From Photobacterium gaetbulicola Gung47 (GTDB lineage: Bacteria > Pseudomonadota > Gammaproteobacteria > Enterobacterales > Vibrionaceae), in assembly GCA_000940995.1 (NCBI GenBank), contig CP005973.1:558001-622000 (forward strand): a stretch of DNA of 64,000 nucleotides, in the 5' to 3' direction. Of the stretch, positions 33,934 to 41,606 are shown in pieces. The first letter of the stretch is position 1. Every line of letters begins with the position of its first letter. A model generated the notes under the pieces. It did not search any database and was not told the origin of the DNA. It worked only from the letters and a program-made list of their open reading frames with translations. The position numbers were made by a program, and so were the translations under genes.

Positions 33934-34830
33934 TTACGATGTTCTTAGTCGCCTCATTGCTAGGCTACTCAGGGCCTCGAGGCTGCAGAGTAATAGGCCT
34001 AGCCAAATAAACCCAAAGCTTACCGCTTTCACCTGGTCGAAAACTTCACCAAACAAGAAAACTGCCAACAAGAACTGCAAAGTCGGTTCAATGTACTGCA
34101 TTAGCCCAACCATCGTTAGACTGGTCCGACTGATGGCCAGTGCAAAGAAAATCAGTGGCGCTAGCGTGACTGGCGCAGAACCGATGTACAGCATCAAGGT
34201 GCTGATGTCTACCGATAATGCTGTGGAAGTCTGGTTGACATAGGTAATTGCCAAGTAAGCAAGTGCAAATGGAGCAAGTATCACAGCTTCTAGGGTGACG
34301 GATGTAAGGGCGTCGTAGCGAATATGTTTTTTACATAGGCCATAGATGGCGAAGAAACTCCCCATAATCAGCGAAATCCATGGTAGCTCTTCGTAATGCC
34401 ATACTTGATAGCCAATACCAACGATGCCGAGTATTACGGCAGCAGATTGTGCTTTACTGAGCTTTTCCTTGAGGAAAAATACCCCTAGCGCGATTGCAAA
34501 CAACGGGTTAATGAAAAACCCTAAGCTTGCTTCTAGCACTTGATCATGGGTGATCGCCCATGTAAAGGCATACCATGATACACACATGATTAATCCCGCC
34601 ATACCGGCCATCATTAACGAGCGCTTGTCCTGCCAGATCTGTGAGGCTTTAGGAAAAGGCCGGCGCAATAGCAGCATTACCAGCAGCATAAACGGTATGG
34701 AAAAAACAATCCGCAACGCTAGCAAATCATTAATGTCTGCTCTTGGAAGAAACTGATAGTAAAGAGGGAGGATCCCCCATAGCACAAATGAAAATGCAGC
34801 AAGGGCATTTCCGGCACGTTGAGTGTGCAT
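33934..34830 (-). CDS. EamA/RarD family drug/metabolite transporter
   Basis: About 298 residues from the ATG at 34830 (preferred over an upstream ATG at 34878, as it removes a stretch foreign to the family). Ten membrane helices in two EamA repeats. N-terminal AAFSFVLWGILPLYYQFL, then ALRIVFSIPFM and YAFTWAITHDQVLEASLGFFINPL, are the hallmarks of RarD-type proteins. Inner-membrane exporter of unknown substrate; RarD itself is linked to chloramphenicol resistance only by name. Confidence 0.9.
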   Translation of the reverse strand: MHTQRAGNALAAFSFVLWGILPLYYQFLPRADINDLLALRIVFSIPFMLLVMLLLRRPFPKASQIWQDKRSLMMAGMAGLIMCVSWYAFTWAITHDQVLEASLGFFINPLFAIALGVFFLKEKLSKAQSAAVILGIVGIGYQVWHYEELPWISLIMGSFFAIYGLCKKHIRYDALTSVTLEAVILAPFALAYLAITYVNQTSTALSVDISTLMLYIGSAPVTLAPLIFFALAISRTSLTMVGLMQYIEPTLQFLLAVFLFGEVFDQVKAVSFGFIWLGLLLCSLEALSSLAMRRLRTS

Positions 34831-35035
34831 AGAAGCTAACCTACAAATAAATACAAGACGAAACCCCAACAGTGTCAATCAAGGGTTTGATTGAGTTTGA
34901 GTCAGTGCGGTGAATGCGCAGGGTGAGCCCGTGGGGAAAGGTCTATATTTTGGCATGGATTGGTCTAAACAAGAACAAAAAACAAGCACAAATTGCCAGT
35001 TTTTTTGCTTATTCAGGCTGGCAATAAATGGCCGT

Positions 35036-35632
35036 TTATTTCTTCATCGCAATGATAGTGTGAATTAGCCAGAGCCTTTTCTTTCCGGTGAGGTTAGCCG
35101 AGTACTCTTGCTTTTTTTTCCAGGAAATAATGTAGTAGTCAGCTAATAATTGCTCGAGCTCGAATTGGCTGTGGGTGAGGATAGGGAGCTTTTCATTTGG
35201 CTCTAACGCTTCCTTTCCGAGGAAATGCCCGCAAAAAATCCCGTTTTTCTTGAGACTGTTTGAGATATTGCCCCACAGCGTGTTGAAATCCTGTGGTGTG
35301 CAGAAGAACAGGCAAGCGCTGGCATTGATTAAGTTAGCGCGGGGAAACTTATAGTCGGCAAAACTGCTGATTTGAATGTCGAGGTTAGGATGGGCACCTA
35401 GCAGTGGATGTTCTGATAGAGCCTTGAGGCGAGGCCGATCATTATCAAAGGCGTAGACATGGTAGCCTTGCTCAAGTAGGTATAAGGTATCTCTGCCGTT
35501 TCCACAGGCACAGTCAACCGCAACCTTTCTTTCACCATGCTCGCCGATATACTCGTGGGCTTCGATGAGATGCGAGCGTGGATTCAAAATGGTCTGATTA
35601 CTAAGGCTTGATAGCCAGTCAACGGTTGCCAT
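35036..35632 (-). CDS. class I SAM-dependent methyltransferase
   Basis: 198 residues from the ATG at 35632 (GAGGG nine bases upstream); an earlier ATG at 35686 adds a Gln-rich tail of doubtful value. Motif I AVDCACGNGRDTLYLLEQGY binds SAM, with acidic residue in YAFDND after strand 2 and FFCTPQDF after strand 4. It resembles TehB-like small methyltransferases. Substrate unknown. Monocistronic. Confidence 0.88.
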   Translation of the reverse strand: MATVDWLSSLSNQTILNPRSHLIEAHEYIGEHGERKVAVDCACGNGRDTLYLLEQGYHVYAFDNDRPRLKALSEHPLLGAHPNLDIQISSFADYKFPRANLINASACLFFCTPQDFNTLWGNISNSLKKNGIFCGHFLGKEALEPNEKLPILTHSQFELEQLLADYYIISWKKKQEYSANLTGKKRLWLIHTIIAMKK

Positions 35633-35873
35633 GCGATACCCTCTAATGCTAGCCGTTACGTATTGTTGTTGTTGCTGTTTAAACAAGTATAGCCATCAAT
35701 GCCCAATTCTCGATCCAAACCCTGAACAGGTAATAATCTAATGGAGTTAGCACCAGTTGGGGGGACGAAATTATTCATGTTCTGACATGAAACTCTGGTA
35801 TTATTACAGCACATCAAGTTACTGATGTTATATCCAAGCCTCTTGGGTATAGACATCCATAAGAGAGAATAGA

Positions 35874-36227
35874 ATGACTAAGTTAACCGCAGATATTAAG
35901 GCAAATAGCGAGCTGTTTGTTGAAGAGACCAAAGATACTCAGCAGGTATGGGGACTTTGTAACGAAGAAGGTGACTGGCTTTCTGTTGACTCTAGCGAGT
36001 TCGAAGAATCTGAAGTAATGCCATTCTGGTCGAACGAAGCCGATGCAGCTGTTCACTGTGTTGATGAGTGGGCTGAGTTTTCTGCAGTGATGATCCCGCT
36101 AGATGTTTTTGTTGAAGACTGGATGATCACGTTGGCTGAAGACGGTGTACTGGTTGGTTTGAACTGGACCGCTCAGCTTGAAGGTTCTGAAGTTGAACCT
36201 TCTGATGTGGCAAAGATGTATCTGTAA
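35874..36227 (+). CDS. DUF2750 family protein
   Basis: 117 residues. An acidic cytoplasmic protein with WGLCNEEGDWLSVDS, MPFWSNEADAAVHCVDEWA, and PLDVFVEDWMITLAEDGVLVGLNW, the typical DUF2750 segments. ATG follows AAGAGAGAAT. Function unknown. It has its own terminator about 30 nt after the stop. Confidence 0.88.
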   Translation: MTKLTADIKANSELFVEETKDTQQVWGLCNEEGDWLSVDSSEFEESEVMPFWSNEADAAVHCVDEWAEFSAVMIPLDVFVEDWMITLAEDGVLVGLNWTAQLEGSEVEPSDVAKMYL

Positions 36228-36254
36228 ACTGTTTGGCTCAGCAATGAACTCTTG

Positions 36255-36280
36255 AGGCTACCGCTCTGGTAGCCTTTTTT
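36255..36280 (+). terminator. terminator after DUF2750 gene
   Basis: AGGCTACC and GGTAGCCT pair around GCTCT, followed by six T. Confidence 0.88.
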
Positions 36281-36388
36281 GTACCCTTGCTATACTTGTA
36301 CTGAACATTTGCTGAGCCAATAACCCAGCTATGCCATATACGCGGGTGTTTTAGTGGGGATAAGGCTCTTTCTGTGAAGGAGGGTATT

Positions 36389-36637
36389 ATGGTCCTGTCA
36401 GAGTGTCGCCAGTTGATGGCTGATAATGCAATTGTCGAAGCGCGCTTGGTACATGATTTTCTCAGTGCTGGCTGGAGTATTCATTTTATTGATCTTGAGG
36501 GTAATGAGTATCCAATAACAGACACTTATGGTATCCCATGTAGCTACGATTCACTCAAACAAGCCGAAGATATGGTTCATCAGGTAGGTAATTGCCCAAT
36601 ACGTATCGATAGCTTGTTCCGTTTCGCTGAACGTTGA
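36389..36637 (+). CDS. small hypothetical protein
   Basis: 82 residues from the ATG at 36389, which follows AAGGAGGG directly; a GTG/ATG further upstream would place this site inside the gene. It is soluble and mixed helix/strand (MVLSECRQLMADNAIVEARL, then GWSIHFIDLEGNEYPITD). I do not recognise the family. Single gene between the DUF2750 and TetR genes. Confidence 0.7.
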   Translation: MVLSECRQLMADNAIVEARLVHDFLSAGWSIHFIDLEGNEYPITDTYGIPCSYDSLKQAEDMVHQVGNCPIRIDSLFRFAER

Positions 36638-36790
36638 TGCTAGCTGCAAGATAGCAAGGATTGACGATGGGACAAAGTGAGTGGCTAATGACGAGGATTT
36701 ATCGCTTTCAATAAAAGTACGATCGTGCTAAAAATAGCAAAAGCAGTAAAGCAACATCTTTCTTGGTGTCGTGAATAAGGACAATAGTTA

Positions 36791-37381
36791 ATGAGCAAGA
36801 AAGCAGCAACTCGCCAGCATATTTTGGATACCGCTTTTTCGCTGGCAAGTCGAGAAGGGCTGGACAGTTTGACTATTGGCCAACTGGCTAAAGCGTCAGG
36901 CATGTCAAAGAGCGGCTTGTTTGCGCATTTTAACTCTCGTGAAAACCTGCAAATTGCCGTGCTGGACTATGCTGGAGAGCTATTTGTTGAAAGGGTCATC
37001 CAGCCTGCCAGGCTGCAAGCGCCAGACAAGATAGAGCAGAAACTGCGGCTGTTGCTGGCGAACTGGCTAGCTTGGAATCGATCTTTCCAAGGGTCTTGTA
37101 TGTTTCTTGATGCTTGGACAGAGCACGGTGATAAAGAGCAGTCTGTTCAGCTCAGGCTCAAGAGCGTTACAAGACGCTGGCTTGATTATCTATACCGGCA
37201 GATTGAGCAAGGTAAGCAACAGGGGGAGTTTGTTGCAACCTTGGACAGTTGGCAGTGCGTATATCAGTTATACGGGGTATACCTCAGCAGCCACTTGTTC
37301 CTCAGCATGGAGCTGGAAACGGATGATCACCAGCGTTTTTGGCTAGGGGTTGAAGGGCTGATGACCCATTGGCGTGTGTAG
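36791..37381 (+). CDS. TetR/AcrR family transcriptional regulator
   Basis: 196 residues. N-terminal helix-turn-helix: TRQHILDTAFSLASREGLDS, then LTIGQLAKASGMSKSGLFAHFNSRENL. The C-terminal ligand-binding helical domain includes FLDAWTEHGD and a region typical of the TetR_C_6/YbiH type. It probably represses itself and the alpha/beta hydrolase gene that begins 98 nt downstream on the same strand. The ligand is unknown. Confidence 0.92.
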   Translation: MSKKAATRQHILDTAFSLASREGLDSLTIGQLAKASGMSKSGLFAHFNSRENLQIAVLDYAGELFVERVIQPARLQAPDKIEQKLRLLLANWLAWNRSFQGSCMFLDAWTEHGDKEQSVQLRLKSVTRRWLDYLYRQIEQGKQQGEFVATLDSWQCVYQLYGVYLSSHLFLSMELETDDHQRFWLGVEGLMTHWRV

Positions 37382-37479
37382 TCAATAGCTTTTAAGCAGG
37401 AATAGATGCACAGCGCATAGTGGGCAATTAGCTCAAGCTTGGAAAAGCACGGTCGTACTATTTTAGGGGTAAATAAATA

Positions 37480-38337
37480 ATGAGCAGCAAAATCTATTTC
37501 AAGAAAAGCCGGGGCTTTGATCTACGCAGGCGGCTAATTAATCTGACGACCCGCTTACATCATCGGATTGCGCCTAACCATGCCAGAAGTGTTGCTCGGA
37601 AGGTGTTGCTGACGCCGGTGCGTAGCAAAAAAGCCGCTGCAGAGCCAGCTGGATTAACCCGTAAACCGATTGCCACTTCAGAAGGTATGATGATGACATA
37701 CAGCCTGGGAGAAGGGCCAACTTGGGTACTTGGTCATGGTTGGTCTGGCTCTTCTCGCCAGTTCTATACTCTGATGGAGCATATTGCTGCCTCAGGCTTC
37801 AAAGCGTTGGCGTTTGATAATCCCGCGCATGGAGAAAGCGAGGGGCAGTTCGGGCATTTACCGGGCTTTGTGGCAGCATTTGATAGTATCTTGGAGCAGC
37901 AGAATTGTATTGCTGGGGTTGTCGCACACAGCATGGGTGGAGCGATGGTGTTGGAGAGCCGACATCCTTTGCTGCAGGACAAGCCCGTGTTGCTAGTGGC
38001 GCCGGTTTTGAACTATACCGAGAACCTTATCTCAACTGTAGAGCGGTCGGGGTATTCAATGAAGCTGTTTCATGATGTTGTCGAAGATATTGCCGAGCAG
38101 TATCACTCTCCGCTTGATAGTATCAATCCACTTAATCGCTTGAATGGCCGGCAGGCAAAAGCGGTAATTGTTCATGACAAATATGACCGCTTCGCTTCTT
38201 ATGCTCACTCGGAGCTTGCAAGTACGAATCAGAACGTGACTTTAATTACAACCGAGGGGCTAGGGCATGGGCGGATCTTGCAAAGTGATCAACTAAAGAG
38301 CGGCTTTGATATGCTGATTACCGAACAGAAGGGGTAG
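37480..38337 (+). CDS. alpha/beta hydrolase
   Basis: 285 residues. A basic N-terminal ~60 residues precede the hydrolase fold. Oxyanion HGWSGSSRQF near 87-96, nucleophile elbow VVAHSMGGAM (Ser near 151), acid in VIVHDKYDRFA near 228-238, and His in TEGLGHGRIL near 258-267. The set is complete, so it is likely an active esterase or lipase-like enzyme. It lies directly downstream of a TetR regulator and ends at a terminator shared with plsC. Confidence 0.9.
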   Translation: MSSKIYFKKSRGFDLRRRLINLTTRLHHRIAPNHARSVARKVLLTPVRSKKAAAEPAGLTRKPIATSEGMMMTYSLGEGPTWVLGHGWSGSSRQFYTLMEHIAASGFKALAFDNPAHGESEGQFGHLPGFVAAFDSILEQQNCIAGVVAHSMGGAMVLESRHPLLQDKPVLLVAPVLNYTENLISTVERSGYSMKLFHDVVEDIAEQYHSPLDSINPLNRLNGRQAKAVIVHDKYDRFASYAHSELASTNQNVTLITTEGLGHGRILQSDQLKSGFDMLITEQKG

Positions 38338-38350
38338 CCGGCGTAAATAA

Positions 38351-38378
38351 AAACAGGCTTGCTTTGGCAAGCCTGTTT
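38351..38378. terminator. bidirectional terminator between convergent genes
   Basis: AAACAGGCTTGC and GCAAGCCTGTTT pair perfectly around TTTG. It lies between the alpha/beta hydrolase (+) and plsC (-) stops. Confidence 0.85.
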
Positions 38379-38399
38379 CATTTCTCGAGGTAGAGGCAA

Positions 38400-39161
38400 C
38401 TAAGAGTTGATAGTCACTTTATCGCTTGAGCGAGCTTGTTCTAACTCGGCAACTTCGGCATCGAGTTCAGCAATCTTCCTTTCCATTAGCTGGTGGCAAT
38501 GATCAGCCAGCTGTCGGGCATCTTTCAGCTCGTAACCGGAAACATCGATAGGATCTAGCATTTCTGCAATTACAATACCGTTGTCGCGGTCCGAGAGGGA
38601 GATTTTGTTGTGAATAGAGCTGACGCACATCGGTACGATAGGCACTCCAGCCTCGATAGCCATGCGGAAAGCACCAGTTTTAAACGGCAGCAGGCCACGG
38701 CCTTTGCTTCGGGTTCCTTCTGGATACATCCATACCGACAGGTTACGTTTGTGGATAGCGTCAGCAACTTGTTGGATAGTGTTTCGGGCGCTTGATTTGT
38801 TTTCTCGATCAATCAAGATATTGCCGGTAATCCAATACAACTGGCCAAAGAAAGGGATCCACAGCAGGCTTTTCTTGCCAATGGATACAGCACGGGGTGG
38901 CAACATACCGGGAGAGGTGACAAAGTCGAATACATTCTGGTGGTTAGAGATGTAAACGGCTTTGGGAACGTCTGCGATTTTTTCTTTGCCGCGATGGATC
39001 AGCTCGACGCCAACAATACGTTGTAGTTGATTAAACCAGCGGCAGAAAAAATGCACGTGCTTAGGATCGCGAGGTTTGAACAGGGTACAGTACACCAGTG
39101 CGAACAGTGTTGTGAAAACGATGAAAATGGCCGCGAGGAAAATACGGAAGAATGCAAGCAC
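38400..39161 (-). CDS. plsC: 1-acyl-sn-glycerol-3-phosphate acyltransferase
   Basis: 253 residues. An N-terminal membrane anchor (FFRIFLAAIFIVFTTLFALVY) precedes the PlsC domain. Catalytic YISNHQNVFD (the N-H-x4-D motif, near 71-80), GNILIDREN, then MYPEGTRSKGRGLLPFKTGAF (P-E-G-T-R, near 144-164) and GVPIVPMCVSS. It makes phosphatidic acid from lysophosphatidic acid at the inner membrane. Standard length for the family. Confidence 0.94.
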   Translation of the reverse strand: MLAFFRIFLAAIFIVFTTLFALVYCTLFKPRDPKHVHFFCRWFNQLQRIVGVELIHRGKEKIADVPKAVYISNHQNVFDFVTSPGMLPPRAVSIGKKSLLWIPFFGQLYWITGNILIDRENKSSARNTIQQVADAIHKRNLSVWMYPEGTRSKGRGLLPFKTGAFRMAIEAGVPIVPMCVSSIHNKISLSDRDNGIVIAEMLDPIDVSGYELKDARQLADHCHQLMERKIAELDAEVAELEQARSSDKVTINS

Positions 39162-39473
39162 GCTTACTCCTTAGCGATTTAATGAAAAACTGCCTGCATT
39201 ATGAAATCTTTTCAGTTGTATGACCAGTGTATAGTTGCATGTTTTATCAGAAATATTGCTCAAGGGGGATGGGAGAAGGCTTCTTGCGCAGTCCTATTTG
39301 GTATATAGCCAACTACTTGAAGTTATTTGGGTATGGTAAGTGTTTCCCTAAAAAAGCAAATATTTGACAAATTACAGTTTTTTGAAGCGTGAATGCGTGA
39401 AGTTGCTCGCAGTTGTGTGCGAGCTGGCAAAAAAATACTGGATAAGTAGCTGAATTAAAGAGATAAATGTTTT
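39162..39473. other. intergenic stretch, with a short palindromic repeat
   Basis: No gene seen. Positions about 39303-39335 form a short palindrome related to the ends of the 265-bp inverted-repeat element at 63413 (reverse strand reads ATACCCAAATAACTTCAAG, then TAGTTGGCTAT). It may be a decayed solo copy of that repeat's end. Confidence 0.4.
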
Positions 39474-39574
39474 CCGATAGATGCAAGGGACCTTCCTTGA
39501 TTAGGAGGGCGATGCAATCTATCTCTTCTGTTGTGTGGAGTTTTCTTGGCTGACAATTGTCAGCCTTTTTTTTA
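39474..39574 (+). ncRNA. candidate structured RNA with intrinsic terminator
   Basis: An outer stem GATAGATGCA/TGCAATCTATC (one bulge; about 39477-39527) encloses an inner stem CCTTCC/GGAGGG. A spacer is followed by the perfect palindrome GGCTGACAATTGTCAGCC and a run of at least eight T (39548-39574). No gene on the + strand ends here (the nearest upstream gene is plsC on the minus strand), so the terminator is orphan. It could be a small RNA, or a leader of the NlpC-type gene at 39748. I do not recognise a known RNA family. Four GGA triplets occur in about 115 nt, too few to call a CsrA sponge. 5' end not determined. Confidence 0.5.
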
Positions 39575-39747
39575 CCTGAAGCCCAGTTTTCCAGCGGCTT
39601 TGTTGGCTTTCTCATCAGTTATGTCAATTCCTTCAGTTGTACGCAGAATTATGTTTCCGAAACCTTATCAATTAGCTAATCTAATAAATTACTACCACAA
39701 AAAATTCATAGTCAGGGCTTCCTGGCGCAGCAAAGGGGTCTATTTCA

Positions 39748-40260
39748 GTGAAGGGACTGTTACTATCACTGGCTGTGACAATTTGGCTTTCAGGATGCTC
39801 ATCCTCACCGAATACAGCGGCAAGTGATGATGCTTTAGACAATACACAGACGAATGCTCCTCGCTATGAATTTGTCGAGATGAATGTGCCGATTCACCAA
39901 TCCCCCTCGCTTGATTCTGTCTATCGACAATGGCGGGGAACACCTTATCGCCTAGGGGGAACGACCAAGGCCGGCATTGATTGCTCGGCCTTTGTACAGA
40001 TTGGATTGGCAGAAGTCTTTCAGCAGAAGCTGCCCCGGACGACTGGTGAGCAAGTCAGGCAAGGTAAGTGGGTGGCAATCACTGAACTGCAGGAGGGCGA
40101 TCTTGTTTTCTTCAAAACAGGCCGTACCTTGCGCCATGTCGGCATCTATCTCGGTGAGTCTCGCTTTCTACATGCTTCCACTTCGCAAGGCGTTATGATA
40201 TCTAACCTCAAAAACCCGTACTGGCGGAGTACCTACTGGCAAGCGAGGCGTGTTATTTAA
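39748..40260 (+). CDS. NlpC/P60 family lipoprotein endopeptidase
   Basis: 170 residues, GTG start with AAGGGG upstream. Signal peptide with lipobox LSGC (Cys at residue 17) followed by Ser-Ser. NlpC/P60 domain with catalytic Cys in GTTKAGIDCSAFVQ (near 75), His in LRHVGIYLG (near 130) and a third residue in RFLHASTSQG (near 142). Such enzymes cut peptidoglycan cross-link peptides (MepS/Spr type). Likely anchored in the outer membrane, facing the periplasm. Confidence 0.92.
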   Translation: MKGLLLSLAVTIWLSGCSSSPNTAASDDALDNTQTNAPRYEFVEMNVPIHQSPSLDSVYRQWRGTPYRLGGTTKAGIDCSAFVQIGLAEVFQQKLPRTTGEQVRQGKWVAITELQEGDLVFFKTGRTLRHVGIYLGESRFLHASTSQGVMISNLKNPYWRSTYWQARRVI

Positions 40261-40428
40261 TAGCAGCATGCTTAACTGTTTTGATGTGGGTTAATATTTA
40301 CGTTTGTTGTGCTGAAATTTGTTAGCGAAATCGGTTATCCCCTTCCATACTGAGGCTGTAGGCCCAGTTTCCATCAGGCTAAACTCAACGATTGAGAGTG
40401 GCTTGGTGATTGTTCAGGAGGTGATCCT

Positions 40429-40947
40429 ATGGCTATGGCACTGACAGTAGGGCAATTTCTTAACAGCCACAATGTTGACTTCAGTTTGACTCGGCATAAA
40501 CATACCGATACGTCATTTAGCTCGGCTATCTCGGCCCATGTACCGACATCGCAAGTTGCAAAGGCGGTAATGCTAAAAGATCAAAACGGTGAGTTTTTGA
40601 TGGCTGTCGTCCCTTCAAACCGCCGCGTAATGATAGACAAGATCAGCCGCATGATGGGGAAGCAGTACTTCCTTGTTGGCGAGCATGAACTATCCAATAT
40701 CTTCCAAGATTGTGAACCCGGCGCGATACCGTCAATTGGGCAGGCTTACCAAGTTGATATGCTGGTAGATGACATGTTGTTCGACCAAGATGAGCTGTTT
40801 ATAGAGTCGGGCGATCATGAAAATCTAATTCATGTTGACAGTAAGCAGTTCCACAAAATCATGCATGATATCCCGCACAAAAATATCAGTGGGTACCGGA
40901 TGATGTTTTCTGATGGCCACGAAGGAAGACATTGGGAGTGGGAGTAG
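40429..40947 (+). CDS. YbaK/EbsC-type aminoacyl-tRNA deacylase domain protein
   Basis: 172 residues, with a near-perfect AGGAGGTGATCC ribosome site before ATG. The single YbaK domain shows the conserved Lys in SQVAKAVMLKD (near 43-53), DKISRMMG, and GAIPSIGQAYQVDMLVDD, equivalent to the G-x-x-P-P-x-G loop of trans-editing deacylases, followed by GDHENLIHVD. Related proteins hydrolyse mischarged tRNAs. Which aminoacyl-tRNA it acts on is unclear. Confidence 0.85.
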   Translation: MAMALTVGQFLNSHNVDFSLTRHKHTDTSFSSAISAHVPTSQVAKAVMLKDQNGEFLMAVVPSNRRVMIDKISRMMGKQYFLVGEHELSNIFQDCEPGAIPSIGQAYQVDMLVDDMLFDQDELFIESGDHENLIHVDSKQFHKIMHDIPHKNISGYRMMFSDGHEGRHWEWE

Positions 40948-40990
40948 AGTGCATGTCCTTACCGGGATGCGAGGTTAACAGCATCGAATT

Positions 40991-41012
40991 CAGCCCAGTT
41001 TTAAACTGGGCT
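40991..41012. terminator. hairpin after the YbaK-type gene
   Basis: CAGCCCAGTTT pairs with AAACTGGGCTG. It is 45 nt after the + strand stop and just before the convergent scsD stop. The T tract is weak. Confidence 0.6.
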
Positions 41013-41036
41013 GATTATTATATGGCTTTCATCAAA

Positions 41037-41606
41037 TTAGATAGCCATTCGCATTCTTAGCCATAATCCAGGAGGTGTGCTAAAGCCCGTCGTTACCGAT
41101 GAGACCTTGCCACTTTTGATGATAAAAATGGACGGAACTGCGGAAATACCCCATTCCCGCATCAGAGCGCCTCGATTATCGTTGATGGTGGTAAAACCAT
41201 AGCCATGATGGTCAAGGTAGCCATTGAGCCGTCGGTTATCACCTGAATTAACCGCGATAGAGATAACGTCATAATCGCTATCCAGCCAGTCGATAGTTGG
41301 GCTGACAAAGCGGCACACGCTGCACCACGTCCCCCAGAAATAGACCATCACGGGCTTTTCATGGCTGCGGGCAATCAGATCGATCTGCTCGCCGGTTGTC
41401 GATTCAGCGACAAGGTGGGGGGTGTCTCCTTGTGGCATGCTTTGGCTTCGCCATATATCAAGCCCGGTTGTGACTACGAGTAATACCAGCAGCATGAATA
41501 CCGCTTCTTTCACTAAGCGCTTCATTTTCGACGGCCTTGCTGTTTGGGTACGGGCTGTTTTGGCTCGGGAGAACAATTTGAGCACATCACTCCACACCTT
41601 TACCAT
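41037..41606 (-). CDS. scsD: ScsD-like membrane-tethered thiol-disulfide protein
   Basis: Up to 189 residues from the ATG at 41606; comparison with recalled ScsD suggests the true start may be the ATG at 41525 (MKRLVKEAVFML), giving 162. One membrane helix is followed by DIWRSQSMPQGDTP, closely like Salmonella ScsD, and a thioredoxin-like domain with FWGTWCSVCRF (C-x-x-C). Periplasmic. It starts inside or just after the scsB stop, so it is translated from the same message. ScsB would supply electrons. Confidence 0.88.
   Translation of the reverse strand: MVKVWSDVLKLFSRAKTARTQTARPSKMKRLVKEAVFMLLVLLVVTTGLDIWRSQSMPQGDTPHLVAESTTGEQIDLIARSHEKPVMVYFWGTWCSVCRFVSPTIDWLDSDYDVISIAVNSGDNRRLNGYLDHHGYGFTTINDNRGALMREWGISAVPSIFIIKSGKVSSVTTGFSTPPGLWLRMRMAI

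Noticed and set aside
35656..35856. 66-codon minus-strand frame upstream of the methyltransferase
   Set aside because: No ribosome site, overlaps the control region of the divergent DUF2750 gene, and has low-complexity Asn at its end.
39420..39450. TGGCA…-type sequence resembling a sigma-54 promoter ahead of the RNA candidate
   Set aside because: The -12 half does not match (TACTG rather than TTGC), so I do not claim a Qrr-like sRNA.
39313..39615. 100-codon minus-strand frame in the plsC-nlpC gap
   Set aside because: It runs antisense through the candidate structured RNA and its terminator, and the protein has no recognisable features.
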